DNA of 64,000 bases, taken from Terriglobia bacterium (lineage in GTDB: Bacteria; Acidobacteriota; Terriglobia; Bryobacterales; Bryobacteraceae). This document shows positions 18,212 to 26,418 of this stretch, one piece after another. Where the stretch lies: NCBI GenBank assembly GCA_020073305.1, contig JAIQFK010000008.1, positions 240,651 through 304,650 on the forward strand, in the 5' to 3' direction. Position 1 is the first letter of the stretch; every line of letters starts with the position of its first letter. The notes under the pieces are model-generated. The model saw nothing but the letters and a program-made list of their open reading frames with translations. It searched no databases and had not been told where the DNA came from. A program made the translations under genes and the position numbers.

Positions 18212-18249
18212 TCTATGCATAGATTGCACTAAGAAGAGGAATATGTCAA
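18212..18249 (-). promoter_or_regulatory. padR promoter with palindromic operator
   Basis: On the minus strand TTGACA (18249-18244) is followed at -10 distance by AATCTA/TCTATG, which is part of a perfect 12-bp palindrome TCTATGCATAGA (18212-18223). A dyad over the -10 region of a padR gene is the expected site of autorepression for this family. The ATG-like motif TATGCATA sits at its centre. Inferred from position and symmetry only. Confidence 0.6.
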
Positions 18250-18265
18250 CGGCCCGCCATCGTAG

Positions 18266-18287
18266 GGGCGAGGCACGTGCCTCGCCC
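18266..18287. repeat. 22-bp perfect palindrome downstream of the S53 protease gene
   Basis: GGGCGAGGCAC followed directly by its reverse complement GTGCCTCGCCC, with no loop. It lies between the S53 protease stop (18326) and the padR promoter. It may be a terminator-like cruciform or a dispersed repeat; no T-run follows. Confidence 0.7.
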
Positions 18288-18325
18288 GCCGTGCGCCTCG
18301 CGTTCGAGATCGCACGGACAGCTTA

Positions 18326-21300
18326 CTAGTGCGTGCGCGCCGCGACGTTAAGCGTGAGTTTGGCCGTATTCGTAATTCCGCCTCCGGTGGCCGTGATCGT
18401 CAGCGTTGCCGGTCCCGTCGCCGCGTTGGACGCGGCTACGAGGTTCATGGTGCTGGTGTGAGTCCCGGTTCCCGGAACGTTGGCGATCGAAAAAGTGGCT
18501 GTGACCCCGGCGGGCAAGCCCGCGACCGAAAGCGCCACCGGAGAGCTGAATGCACCCACGCCGGTTACGGTCAGAACCACAGCCGTGCTGGATCCCTGCG
18601 TGACGTTCGCCGCGGCCGCGCCTGGCTTCAGCGTGAAATTGGGCTGAACCGTTACCGTCACCGTCAAGGAGAGGGTCTTAGTAATGCCCCCGCCGGTTGC
18701 GGTGATGGTCGCCACCTGGCTGCCTGTGGGCGCGCTCGGAGCCACGCTGAGCGTGAGCGCGCTCGAGCCCGAGCCGGGCGCCGCCATCGTGGCCGGCGAA
18801 AAGCTGGGCGTGACCCCCGCCGGCAGGCCGCTTACCGCCAGGGCCACCGGGGAATTGAATCCGCTGCTCCCCGAGGTGAAAAGGATCACCGTGATCTTCC
18901 CACCCTGCGGAGCGCTCACAAATTGTGCACTCGAGGCCAGACTGAAATTCGGCGGAGGAACGACCGCGACCACGAGCGGCAAACTCGCCGACAGGCCGCC
19001 TCCGCCGGCTGTGATCCAGATGGCGTAGGTGCCGGCACGCGCCGCCGCCGCGGCGTTCAGCGTCAGCGTGCTCGCCCCCGCTCCCGGTGCTGCCAGGCTG
19101 GGTACGGAAAATGCGGCCGTCACGCCCGCGGGCAGGCCGGCCGCAGCGAGCGCAATCGCCGAATTGAATCCGTTGGCGACGCTGGTGCCCACCGTCACGG
19201 CCGCACTCGCACCTTGCCCGAGGCTCACCGAACTTTGGCTGTCACTCAGGGTGAAGCTCGGCGGAAGCGCCACGGTGACGTTCAGCGAAGCGGACTGCGT
19301 CACGCCACCGCCGGCCGCGTTCACATGAAGGGTGTAAGATCCCGGAGCCGCCAGCGTGCCGGCGCTCAGCAGGAGCGTGCCCGACCCCGAGCCGGGACTG
19401 GCGAATGTCGCCGGAGCCACCAGGGCCGTCATCCCGCCTGGCAGCCCGGTTACCGACAGGCTGACCGGGGCGCGGAAGTTCCCCATCACGCTTACCGTCA
19501 CGCTCGCCGTTACCGTGGTTCTCTGGATTAGGTTGAGCGAAGCCGATCCGAGAGTCACGGCGAGGCCCGAGGGCTGCGTGATCGTCAAGGTCAGGAAAGC
19601 GGACTGCGTAACCGTCCCGCCGCTGGCGGAAACCTGGATGAAATAAGTTCCGGCCGGCGCCCGCTGTGGATCGACGCTGAGAGCGAGCGTGCTCGCCCCC
19701 GAGCCCGGTGCGCCCAGCGAAGAGGGCGTGAAGCTGGCCGTCACCCCCGCAGGCACACCGGTGGCCGCGAGTTGGACCGCGGAACTGAAGCCGCCGGAAA
19801 CCCCGACCGTTACGTTAATGCTGGCATTTGCGCCCTGCGCGACCGAGAGAGCGGACGCCGAAAGGCCCACCTGCAGCCCCGGTGCGGGCGCGGCTGGGGC
19901 ATCGGCCCAGTGATTGACCATGACGGCTCCGTCCACCGAGCCCAGTCCGGTGGCTGGATCGTAACCCGGTCCCGCGCTGAAGCCGGTGAAGCCGGGAACG
20001 GTGTTGCTTCCCGTGGCCACGTCGTGAAACACCGCCGCCCCTCCGTTTTGCTGGTTGCTCGCCAGCGTGTACAGTGTCGGATTCGCGTTCCCCTGGCTCG
20101 CGCCGGTTTTCTGATTCACCAGCGCCACCAGGCCCGCGAACGAGGGCGCCGCCGCCGACGTTCCGCCCGTGGCATAGAGGCCGCCGTTCATGTAAATCAG
20201 ATATCCGTCATGTACGGAGGCGTTCAGCGATACATCCGGCACATCCCGCCGGCCGTCTGCCGGCACGCCATAGCCGGTTTGCCACGCGGGCTTCGCATAC
20301 ACCGTGCTCGCGCCGCCCCCCGTCGACCAGAGCCCCGATCCGCCGGGCACGATGCCGCTGTCGTTCCAGGTGGTCTCGGGAATATATCGGACCGCGGATG
20401 CCTTGGTCACCGGATCCGCCGCGGATGACCAGTAAAGACTGGCGCTCGACTTGTCGTTAAATTCGGTTCCGCCCACGCAAGTGCTGGAAGGGGTGGAGCA
20501 GAGACCGTTGACGCCGGCGCCATGGACGGCGGTTGCCGCCGAGGCTGCATCGCACTCTGCGGCGCCACTGTCTCCCGACGAGACCAGCACCGTAATGCCT
20601 TGCGCCGCCGCCTGCTGCCACAGGCTGTTGATCCAGGCGTTTCCTCCCGAGCCCAGAGCCGCCTCGCAAAGGCCAAAGCTCAAGGTCAGAACCGGCGCGA
20701 CGTTGTGGTTCACGATATACGACGCCGACAGACTCGCGCCATCGCTTGCGCCCGAGGCCGAAACCACGAACTTGATGGCGGCATTTTTCGCCACCGCGCC
20801 CGCCCACTCCACATCCAGAGTGGCTTCGGATTGCTCGTTGTTGTTGAGGATTCCCGGATCGCTTCCATTCAGGATCACCGTGGGATTGTTGGCCGGCAGT
20901 CCGAAATAGCTCCGGAACGTCTGCACGTCCGGCATCCGGATATTCGACCGCCCGACAACGGCGATGGATTGTCCGGTGCCCTCCACCGAACTCTGATAGA
21001 GAGGAGACAAGTCGTAAATGGTCGCGAAATCGGCCGGCGCCAGGTACGACGTCCCGCCAGCCGCCGCAAACTGAGGCGCTGGAACCGCCCGCAGGCCGGC
21101 CAAGGCCGGCCGGCTGCGAAAATCATGGAGCGCGACCACGCCACCCACCACCCCCGCCAGAGCCAGCGGAATCTCGGGATCGGTGGCATTGGCATAGTGC
21201 ATCTGCCCGTCTACCCGGTAGGCCCGCATCTGCGTATGAAAGGCCGATTCCACCTGCCCGGCCGAACCGCTGAACACGATCGCCCGGCGTCCGGCCGGGA

Positions 21301-21724
21301 TCTCGTCCACCGTCAGACCGTGACTGGTGAGCCAGTTCGTCACCTGCCCCAAATCGGGGTCCGAGATGCCAAATTGCTGGCCAAAGTCCTCGGGCGTAAG
21401 CCACTGGCGGTACCGCGCGGAATGCGGGTTGTGCTGGTCCGCGAGCAGCTCTTCGAGTGCTCTTTGCTGCTCGGGATCGGAGTCCAGCGCCAGAATCATC
21501 CGCTCCATGCGGAGATCGGGCGGCACGGGTCCCGCTTCGTTCTCCGCTCGTGCCAGCGGATGCCGGTTGCCCGAAAGCGAAACCCGCGCGCGCTCATCGA
21601 GGGTGCCCGTGATTCGGGTCTGGGGATGAACCGAAAAAGCCGTTTGTGCCAGAACAGGGAAACAGCAGAAAGAGATGACGAACGCTACCCAGGCGGCGGT
21701 GGCCGTCGCCCGTTGATGGCCCAT
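18326..21724 (-). CDS. Secreted S53 (kumamolisin/sedolisin) protease with five Ig-like repeats
   Basis: 1132 residues from the ATG at 21724, chosen because GGAGGA lies five bases upstream and a signal peptide follows (AAWVAFVISFCCFPVLAQ). Pro-domain about 35-190 (LTPEDFGQQFGISDPDLGQV), catalytic S53 domain about 215-600 with Glu/Asp in SEATLDVEWAGA and the nucleophile in TGGTSAAAPSFAGLVAL, and the calcium loop FSAGPGYDPATGLGSVDG. Serine-carboxyl protease usually active at low pH. After residue 610 come five repeats of about 100 residues, each with a GFNSPVALAVSGLPAGVTPSF-like core and ending ATGGGITKT-like. The repeats may bind cell wall or polymer. Diverges from the receptor gene at 22023. 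Confidence 0.92.
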   Translation of the reverse strand: MGHQRATATAAWVAFVISFCCFPVLAQTAFSVHPQTRITGTLDERARVSLSGNRHPLARAENEAGPVPPDLRMERMILALDSDPEQQRALEELLADQHNPHSARYRQWLTPEDFGQQFGISDPDLGQVTNWLTSHGLTVDEIPAGRRAIVFSGSAGQVESAFHTQMRAYRVDGQMHYANATDPEIPLALAGVVGGVVALHDFRSRPALAGLRAVPAPQFAAAGGTSYLAPADFATIYDLSPLYQSSVEGTGQSIAVVGRSNIRMPDVQTFRSYFGLPANNPTVILNGSDPGILNNNEQSEATLDVEWAGAVAKNAAIKFVVSASGASDGASLSASYIVNHNVAPVLTLSFGLCEAALGSGGNAWINSLWQQAAAQGITVLVSSGDSGAAECDAASAATAVHGAGVNGLCSTPSSTCVGGTEFNDKSSASLYWSSAADPVTKASAVRYIPETTWNDSGIVPGGSGLWSTGGGASTVYAKPAWQTGYGVPADGRRDVPDVSLNASVHDGYLIYMNGGLYATGGTSAAAPSFAGLVALVNQKTGASQGNANPTLYTLASNQQNGGAAVFHDVATGSNTVPGFTGFSAGPGYDPATGLGSVDGAVMVNHWADAPAAPAPGLQVGLSASALSVAQGANASINVTVGVSGGFSSAVQLAATGVPAGVTASFTPSSLGAPGSGASTLALSVDPQRAPAGTYFIQVSASGGTVTQSAFLTLTITQPSGLAVTLGSASLNLIQRTTVTASVTVSVMGNFRAPVSLSVTGLPGGMTALVAPATFASPGSGSGTLLLSAGTLAAPGSYTLHVNAAGGGVTQSASLNVTVALPPSFTLSDSQSSVSLGQGASAAVTVGTSVANGFNSAIALAAAGLPAGVTAAFSVPSLAAPGAGASTLTLNAAAAARAGTYAIWITAGGGGLSASLPLVVAVVPPPNFSLASSAQFVSAPQGGKITVILFTSGSSGFNSPVALAVSGLPAGVTPSFSPATMAAPGSGSSALTLSVAPSAPTGSQVATITATGGGITKTLSLTVTVTVQPNFTLKPGAAAANVTQGSSTAVVLTVTGVGAFSSPVALSVAGLPAGVTATFSIANVPGTGTHTSTMNLVAASNAATGPATLTITATGGGITNTAKLTLNVAARTH

Positions 21725-21895
21725 GAGTCCTCCGGGATGTGCAGGAATCCGGGCTGCCCGCCGGTGAGATCCCACGGACAGCTTCAACTCGCTCTTCGGC
21801 TTGGAGTCCGGGAACTTTAGGAGAAATGTTTTGAGCGGGAAGTTCTATCTAACACACTGAATATAAGCTTGTTACCTTGTGGTGCATTTTTGCGC

Positions 21896-21936
21896 TTGAC
21901 TTCATACCCCATTACACCCTAATCTCTATAGAGATT
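21896..21936 (+). promoter_or_regulatory. Promoter of the TonB-dependent receptor with a 16-bp palindrome
   Basis: TTGACT (21896-21901), an 18-base spacer, then TAATCT (21920-21925). The perfect palindrome AATCTCTATAGAGATT (21921-21936) covers the -10 and the expected start of transcription, the position of a repressor operator. The receptor ATG is about 85 bases further on. The 298-bp divergent gap between the S53 protease and receptor genes holds no other clear feature; the minus-strand promoter was not resolved. Confidence 0.6.
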
Positions 21937-22022
21937 ATGCAGATTGCGCCCCCCGCCCCTTGTTGTTGTTGTCCCCGCTAAGTTGGCAACGTTTCGTTTC
22001 CTTGTACAATTTAGGAGAGCTA

Positions 22023-25000
22023 ATGTCGAATAAACGGGTCTTTTTATTACTGTTGGTTGGAATGCAAATTCAGGTTTGGGGCCAGGTGGTGGGTGCATCC
22101 CTTTCCGGAACCGTGAAGGACGACTCCGGTGCTGGACTTCCCCAGGCGATCATCACCATTAAGAACCTCGAAACGGGAGCCCAACGCAAGCTCGTCACCG
22201 ACGACGCTGGCCGCTACGCCGCGCCCTCCATTTCGGTAGGACCGTATCAGGTTCTGGCCGAAAAGGTGGGCTTCAGCTCGCAGGTGCGAACCGGGATCAA
22301 CCTCGTGGTCGGACAGAAGACCGTTGCGGACCTCACTCTACCGGTGGGTGAGCTCAAGCAGATTATGACCGTCGAAGAAGCTCCATCCGCTGTTAGCGTC
22401 TCGACGCAGCAGACCTCGGGTCTGGTGAACGAGCGCCAGGTCAAGGATCTTCCCTTGAACGGACGCAGCTACGACGGGCTCATGGCGCTGAATCCCTCGG
22501 TGGTGAACTATACCTCGGAGAGGTCGGGTGGCGTCGGAACTTCCAATTCCTCGTTGGGCAATATGTTCGCGGTATCGGGCCGCCGTCCCCAGGAGAATCT
22601 CTATCTGTTGAACGGCGTGGAGTACACCGGCGCCTCGGAGATCAACGTCACACCCGGCGGCGCGAGCGGGCAGCTGCTGGGCGTCGAGGCCGTGCGCGAG
22701 TTCAACGTGGTCTCGGATACTTACGGCGCAGAGTACGGAAAACGTCCTGGCGGCCAGGTCAGCATCGTCACGGCTTCCGGCACGAACCAACTGCATGGGA
22801 GCGTCTACGAGTTTCTGCGCAACAGCGATCTGGATGCGCGCAATTTTTTCGATCAGGGTACGATTCCGCAATTCCAGCGCAACGAATTCGGAGCCGCGCT
22901 GGGCGGCCCGATCGTCAAAGACAAAGTGTTTCTCTTTGGCAATTACGAGGGCTTCCGGCAACATCTGGGTTTGAGCGACGTGACGCTGGTTCCCGATACC
23001 GAAGCGCGGCAGGGTTATTTGCCGGACTCGACTGGGAAACTGAAGAAAGTGGGCATCGCCCCGGGCGTCGCGCCGCTGTTTTCGCTGTGGCCTGCGCAGA
23101 ATGGTCCCGGCCTGGGCAGCGGGATCGGCGAAGCCTTCAGCCATCCGCTCCAGACCATCCGGGAAGATTTCGGCACCACGCGGTTTGATTACAACCTCTC
23201 GAACCGTGATACGTTGTTCGCGGTCTACACCGTCGATGACAGCGGGGATCACACGCCATCCGTCAACCCGCTCAGTTCGGCAATCGAAACCGCGAACGAG
23301 CAGGTTGCCAGTGTGCAGGAACAGCACGTTTTCTCGCCGACGATCCTCAACACGGCGCGCGTGGGCTACTCGCGGGCCAGTTTTTTCTTCACCGGTCAGA
23401 CGCCAGTGAACCTGCCCGGGTGGGTTTCGGGATCTCCTATCGGCGCGGTGGTAATTGGCGGCGGCACGGCTCTCAATGGCGCGTCGCAGATCAGCCTGGC
23501 GGGCACGAACGCCGGCAGTAACCTGTCCGCCGTGCGCAATCTCTTTACGTACGACGATCATGTCGCCTTCACCCACGGCATCCACCAGATCGAAGCAGGC
23601 GCCTGGTTCGAGCGCGTTCAGGCCAACGACAACCTGGCGCAGTACCAATACGGCCAGGCATCATTCGGGAGCCTTGCCAGCTTTTTGCAGGGCAACATCT
23701 CCACTTTCACCGTAGTTCCATCGCCCACTGCATTGGGATGGCGCTCGCTTGAAGCCGCCGGTTTCGTTCAGGATGCCATCAAGCTCCGGCCCAATCTGGA
23801 AGTGCGAATCGGATTCCGGTTCGAGTCCACCAACGGCTGGAACGAGTCGCACGGGCGGGCCTCCAATTACGCATACGCCAACGGAGTCATTCAGACCAAC
23901 CCGTTCATTGGGAATTCGGTCTTCACGGTGAACCGCGCGAAGTTCCTGCCGCAACCGCGCGTCGGGCTGGCGTGGGATCCTTTCGGCAAGAGCAAGACGG
24001 TGATCCACGCGGGCTTCGGCATCTACAATGCGCTGCTGGATAACCTTGACTACCGCCTGGACCAGGCGGCGCCTTTCAATACGACCCAGTCGTTGAAAAA
24101 CGTCCAGCTCGCCGGCCTTCAGATTACTCCCGGCTCTGCGGCTCCGGCCGGCAGCAAGATCTCGCCGAGCGGCATCCAGCCCGACGCCTACACCCCAACG
24201 GTCATTTCCTGGACTTTCAAACTGGAGCAGGAGATTGCGCCCAACACCTCCTTGGCTGTTGGCTACGTGGGCTCTCACGGCTATCACGAGATGCTGTCAG
24301 TCGACGCGAACATACCGGTTCCTGAGATCCTTCCCTCGGGGACGATCTTTTACCCGAAGACCGCGCTGCTCGCAAATCCCAAGCTCGCGAACACCACCAC
24401 TTGGTTCTCCGAGGGGCTCAGCTCCTATAATGGCCTGACGGTGGATTTGAATCATCGTTTCAGCCACGGCCTGCAGCTTCGCGGCGTTTACACGTTCTCC
24501 AAGAGTTTGGATGACGGCACTGCCTGGAACAGCAGCGTGGGCGCCAACGCTCCCGGTTTCGTGATGTTCCCGCTCAATCCGCGATTGGATTGGGGCCTCT
24601 CCAACTCGAACGTGCGGAATGTCGCCGTCATCAACGGCACGTACGAGCTTCCATTCGGAAAGGGACGGCCGTTCCTGAACGGCATGAGCGGATGGCGCCG
24701 GAAATTGGCGAGCGGATGGTCCGTGAGTGGAATTCAAAGTCTGCAAACGGGTTTCCCCTTCACCCCGGTCCTCGGATTCAATCCGTCGAACGACGGCGAC
24801 AGCCGCAACCCGGTTCGGCCATCCTGGAACCCGGCCTTTACGGGGGACTTGATTTCAGGGAGTCCCAACCAGTATTTCAATCCGGCGGCATTCCTCGTGC
24901 CTCCTGCCGGTACATACGGGAACGCCGGCAGAAACATGCTGATCGGCCCCGGAGTCGCGAATCTTGACGCGTCCGTGTTGAAGACCACCGCCATTTCGGA

Positions 25001-25181
25001 ACGCCTCAATCTTCAGTTCCGCGCGGAGTTTTTCAACATCCTCAATCACGCGAACTTCGGCACGCCGAATACAGTGGTGTTTACGTCGGCATCCGCGGTA
25101 CCGGCCCCGACGGCAGGCGTGATCACGTCCACGTCCACCACGTCGCGGCAGATCCAGTTCGGCTTGAAGCTGCTGTGGTGA
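22023..25181 (+). CDS. Oar-like TonB-dependent outer-membrane receptor
   Basis: 1052 residues from the ATG at 22023, preceded by AGGAGAG; a TTG far upstream (21960) is open but unlikely. Signal peptide (RVFLLLLVGMQIQVWGQ), then a carboxypeptidase-regulatory/Ig-like domain (about 25-110: SGTVKDDSGAGLPQAIITIK), a plug domain (about 130-260: LPLNGRSYDGLMALNPSV, then FAVSGRRPQENLYLLNGVEY) and a large beta-barrel ending in IQFGLKLLW with an aromatic terminus. Acidobacterial genomes carry many such receptors, thought to import oligosaccharides or peptides. No SusD partner is adjacent. Divergent from the S53 protease, so the two may share regulation. Confidence 0.93.
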   Translation: MSNKRVFLLLLVGMQIQVWGQVVGASLSGTVKDDSGAGLPQAIITIKNLETGAQRKLVTDDAGRYAAPSISVGPYQVLAEKVGFSSQVRTGINLVVGQKTVADLTLPVGELKQIMTVEEAPSAVSVSTQQTSGLVNERQVKDLPLNGRSYDGLMALNPSVVNYTSERSGGVGTSNSSLGNMFAVSGRRPQENLYLLNGVEYTGASEINVTPGGASGQLLGVEAVREFNVVSDTYGAEYGKRPGGQVSIVTASGTNQLHGSVYEFLRNSDLDARNFFDQGTIPQFQRNEFGAALGGPIVKDKVFLFGNYEGFRQHLGLSDVTLVPDTEARQGYLPDSTGKLKKVGIAPGVAPLFSLWPAQNGPGLGSGIGEAFSHPLQTIREDFGTTRFDYNLSNRDTLFAVYTVDDSGDHTPSVNPLSSAIETANEQVASVQEQHVFSPTILNTARVGYSRASFFFTGQTPVNLPGWVSGSPIGAVVIGGGTALNGASQISLAGTNAGSNLSAVRNLFTYDDHVAFTHGIHQIEAGAWFERVQANDNLAQYQYGQASFGSLASFLQGNISTFTVVPSPTALGWRSLEAAGFVQDAIKLRPNLEVRIGFRFESTNGWNESHGRASNYAYANGVIQTNPFIGNSVFTVNRAKFLPQPRVGLAWDPFGKSKTVIHAGFGIYNALLDNLDYRLDQAAPFNTTQSLKNVQLAGLQITPGSAAPAGSKISPSGIQPDAYTPTVISWTFKLEQEIAPNTSLAVGYVGSHGYHEMLSVDANIPVPEILPSGTIFYPKTALLANPKLANTTTWFSEGLSSYNGLTVDLNHRFSHGLQLRGVYTFSKSLDDGTAWNSSVGANAPGFVMFPLNPRLDWGLSNSNVRNVAVINGTYELPFGKGRPFLNGMSGWRRKLASGWSVSGIQSLQTGFPFTPVLGFNPSNDGDSRNPVRPSWNPAFTGDLISGSPNQYFNPAAFLVPPAGTYGNAGRNMLIGPGVANLDASVLKTTAISERLNLQFRAEFFNILNHANFGTPNTVVFTSASAVPAPTAGVITSTSTTSRQIQFGLKLLW

Positions 25182-25462
25182 AGCCGCCCCGTACGATCCC
25201 GCCGCCTTTCAGAAATGTAAACAATTCGCGCGGCTTGTGTATGAAATCGTGCACTGGCCGTGATTTTGCACTTGTTCATCGCCGGAATGCTCTGCCGGTA
25301 CGGTAACCTATCCTCATAGAGCGTGAGATCGCAACCGTAATTCTGTTCGTAGCGTCTCATGAACGACCGGCGGAGGCTGTCGCCGGGAGCGCAAGTCACA
25401 ATCAACGTAGAGTGTTCTAACGCGTGCTTCCCCAAATTCATAACTGGCCGCCGCTGCGGCTC
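25182..25462. other. Intergenic region before the decaheme cytochrome gene
   Basis: About 280 bp with no convincing gene. A minus-strand open frame (25046-25441) translates to a plausible-looking stretch (HSTLIVTCAPGDSLRRSFM...) but runs into the receptor gene and has no start signals; it may be a remnant. No clear terminator for the receptor gene and no strong promoter for the cytochrome gene could be identified. Confidence 0.5.
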
Positions 25463-26410
25463 ATGCTGAGAAATATCCCCCGAGCCCTACTGCTGTTGCT
25501 CGTGGTTGCGGCGCTGCCTGTCTTCGGCCAGAAGGAGAGTCCTCAAAAAGACGCGGCCCAAGGCTTCATCGGAAGCGACGCGTGCAAGACCTGTCATGCC
25601 GACGTCTGGTCGAAATTCTACAAGAATCCGCACTTTAAGAGCGTCGCATCCGGAAAGGAAACACCGGAGCACACCGGCTGCGAGAGCTGCCACGGCCCTG
25701 CGGCCAAGCACGTTGAGGCGCACGGAGGGAAAGCCACCATCGTGGCGTTTTCCCAATTGGAGCCCAAGCAGATTCTGGACAATTGCCTGCGCTGCCATGC
25801 GGAAACGTTGTCGCGGGCTAACATCCGGCGCTCGCTGCACACCGAGAACAACGTGGTGTGCACGAGCTGCCATTCGATTCACAAGTCGCCCGTTCCCAAA
25901 TTCCTTCTGGCCAACAAGCAGGCGGAGTTGTGTTACGGATGTCACGCCGACGTGCGCTCGCAGTTCTCCATGCCGTTCAAGCACCGGGTCAACGAAGGCG
26001 TCATGGTGTGCACGGACTGCCATAACCCGCACGGCGCTTTCCCGCCCACGTGGCGGATGGCCGAGCGGCCGCACATGATGGAGCAGACGCTGGTCAACGA
26101 AGAGCCCTGCCTCAAGTGCCACGAAGAGAAGCGCGGACCCTTCGTGTTCGAACATCCTCCGGTGCGCGTCGAAGGCTGCGAGGCCTGCCACTACCCGCAC
26201 GGATCCGCGAATTCAAGGCTGCTGCGCCGGCCGGTGGTGTTCACCATGTGCCTGGAATGTCACAACGGCGCGCCGGGCTTCGGGCGCGCGGGGCTGGGAG
26301 CTCCAACTCCGTTCTCCTTCCATGACCTCCGTTCGGCGCGTTACCAGAACTGTACCAACTGTCACAGCCATATTCACGGCTCCAATGTGGACGCGTTCTT
26401 TCTGAAATGA
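25463..26410 (+). CDS. Periplasmic decaheme c-type cytochrome (MtrA/PioA/DmsE-like)
   Basis: 315 residues from the ATG at 25463, which gives a clean signal peptide (MLRNIPRALLLLLVVAALPVFGQ); a GTG at 25424 would add 13 residues. Ten CxxCH haem motifs are present in order: CKTCH, CESCH, CLRCH, CTSCH, CYGCH, CTDCH, CLKCH, CEACH, CLECH, CTNCH. Ten haems in about 300 residues is the size and count of MtrA/DmsE/PioA, which pass electrons through an outer-membrane porin. The next gene, overlapping or only eight bases away, encodes a barrel protein, supporting an electron-conduit pair. No extracellular cytochrome (MtrC/OmcA) gene is adjacent. Confidence 0.88.
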   Translation: MLRNIPRALLLLLVVAALPVFGQKESPQKDAAQGFIGSDACKTCHADVWSKFYKNPHFKSVASGKETPEHTGCESCHGPAAKHVEAHGGKATIVAFSQLEPKQILDNCLRCHAETLSRANIRRSLHTENNVVCTSCHSIHKSPVPKFLLANKQAELCYGCHADVRSQFSMPFKHRVNEGVMVCTDCHNPHGAFPPTWRMAERPHMMEQTLVNEEPCLKCHEEKRGPFVFEHPPVRVEGCEACHYPHGSANSRLLRRPVVFTMCLECHNGAPGFGRAGLGAPTPFSFHDLRSARYQNCTNCHSHIHGSNVDAFFLK

Positions 26411-26418
26411 GGAGCCGA

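Noticed and set aside
21725..21895. Minus-strand promoter for the S53 protease
   Set aside because: The region is A+T-rich with several TATA-like words, but no -35/-10 pair with good spacing stood out.
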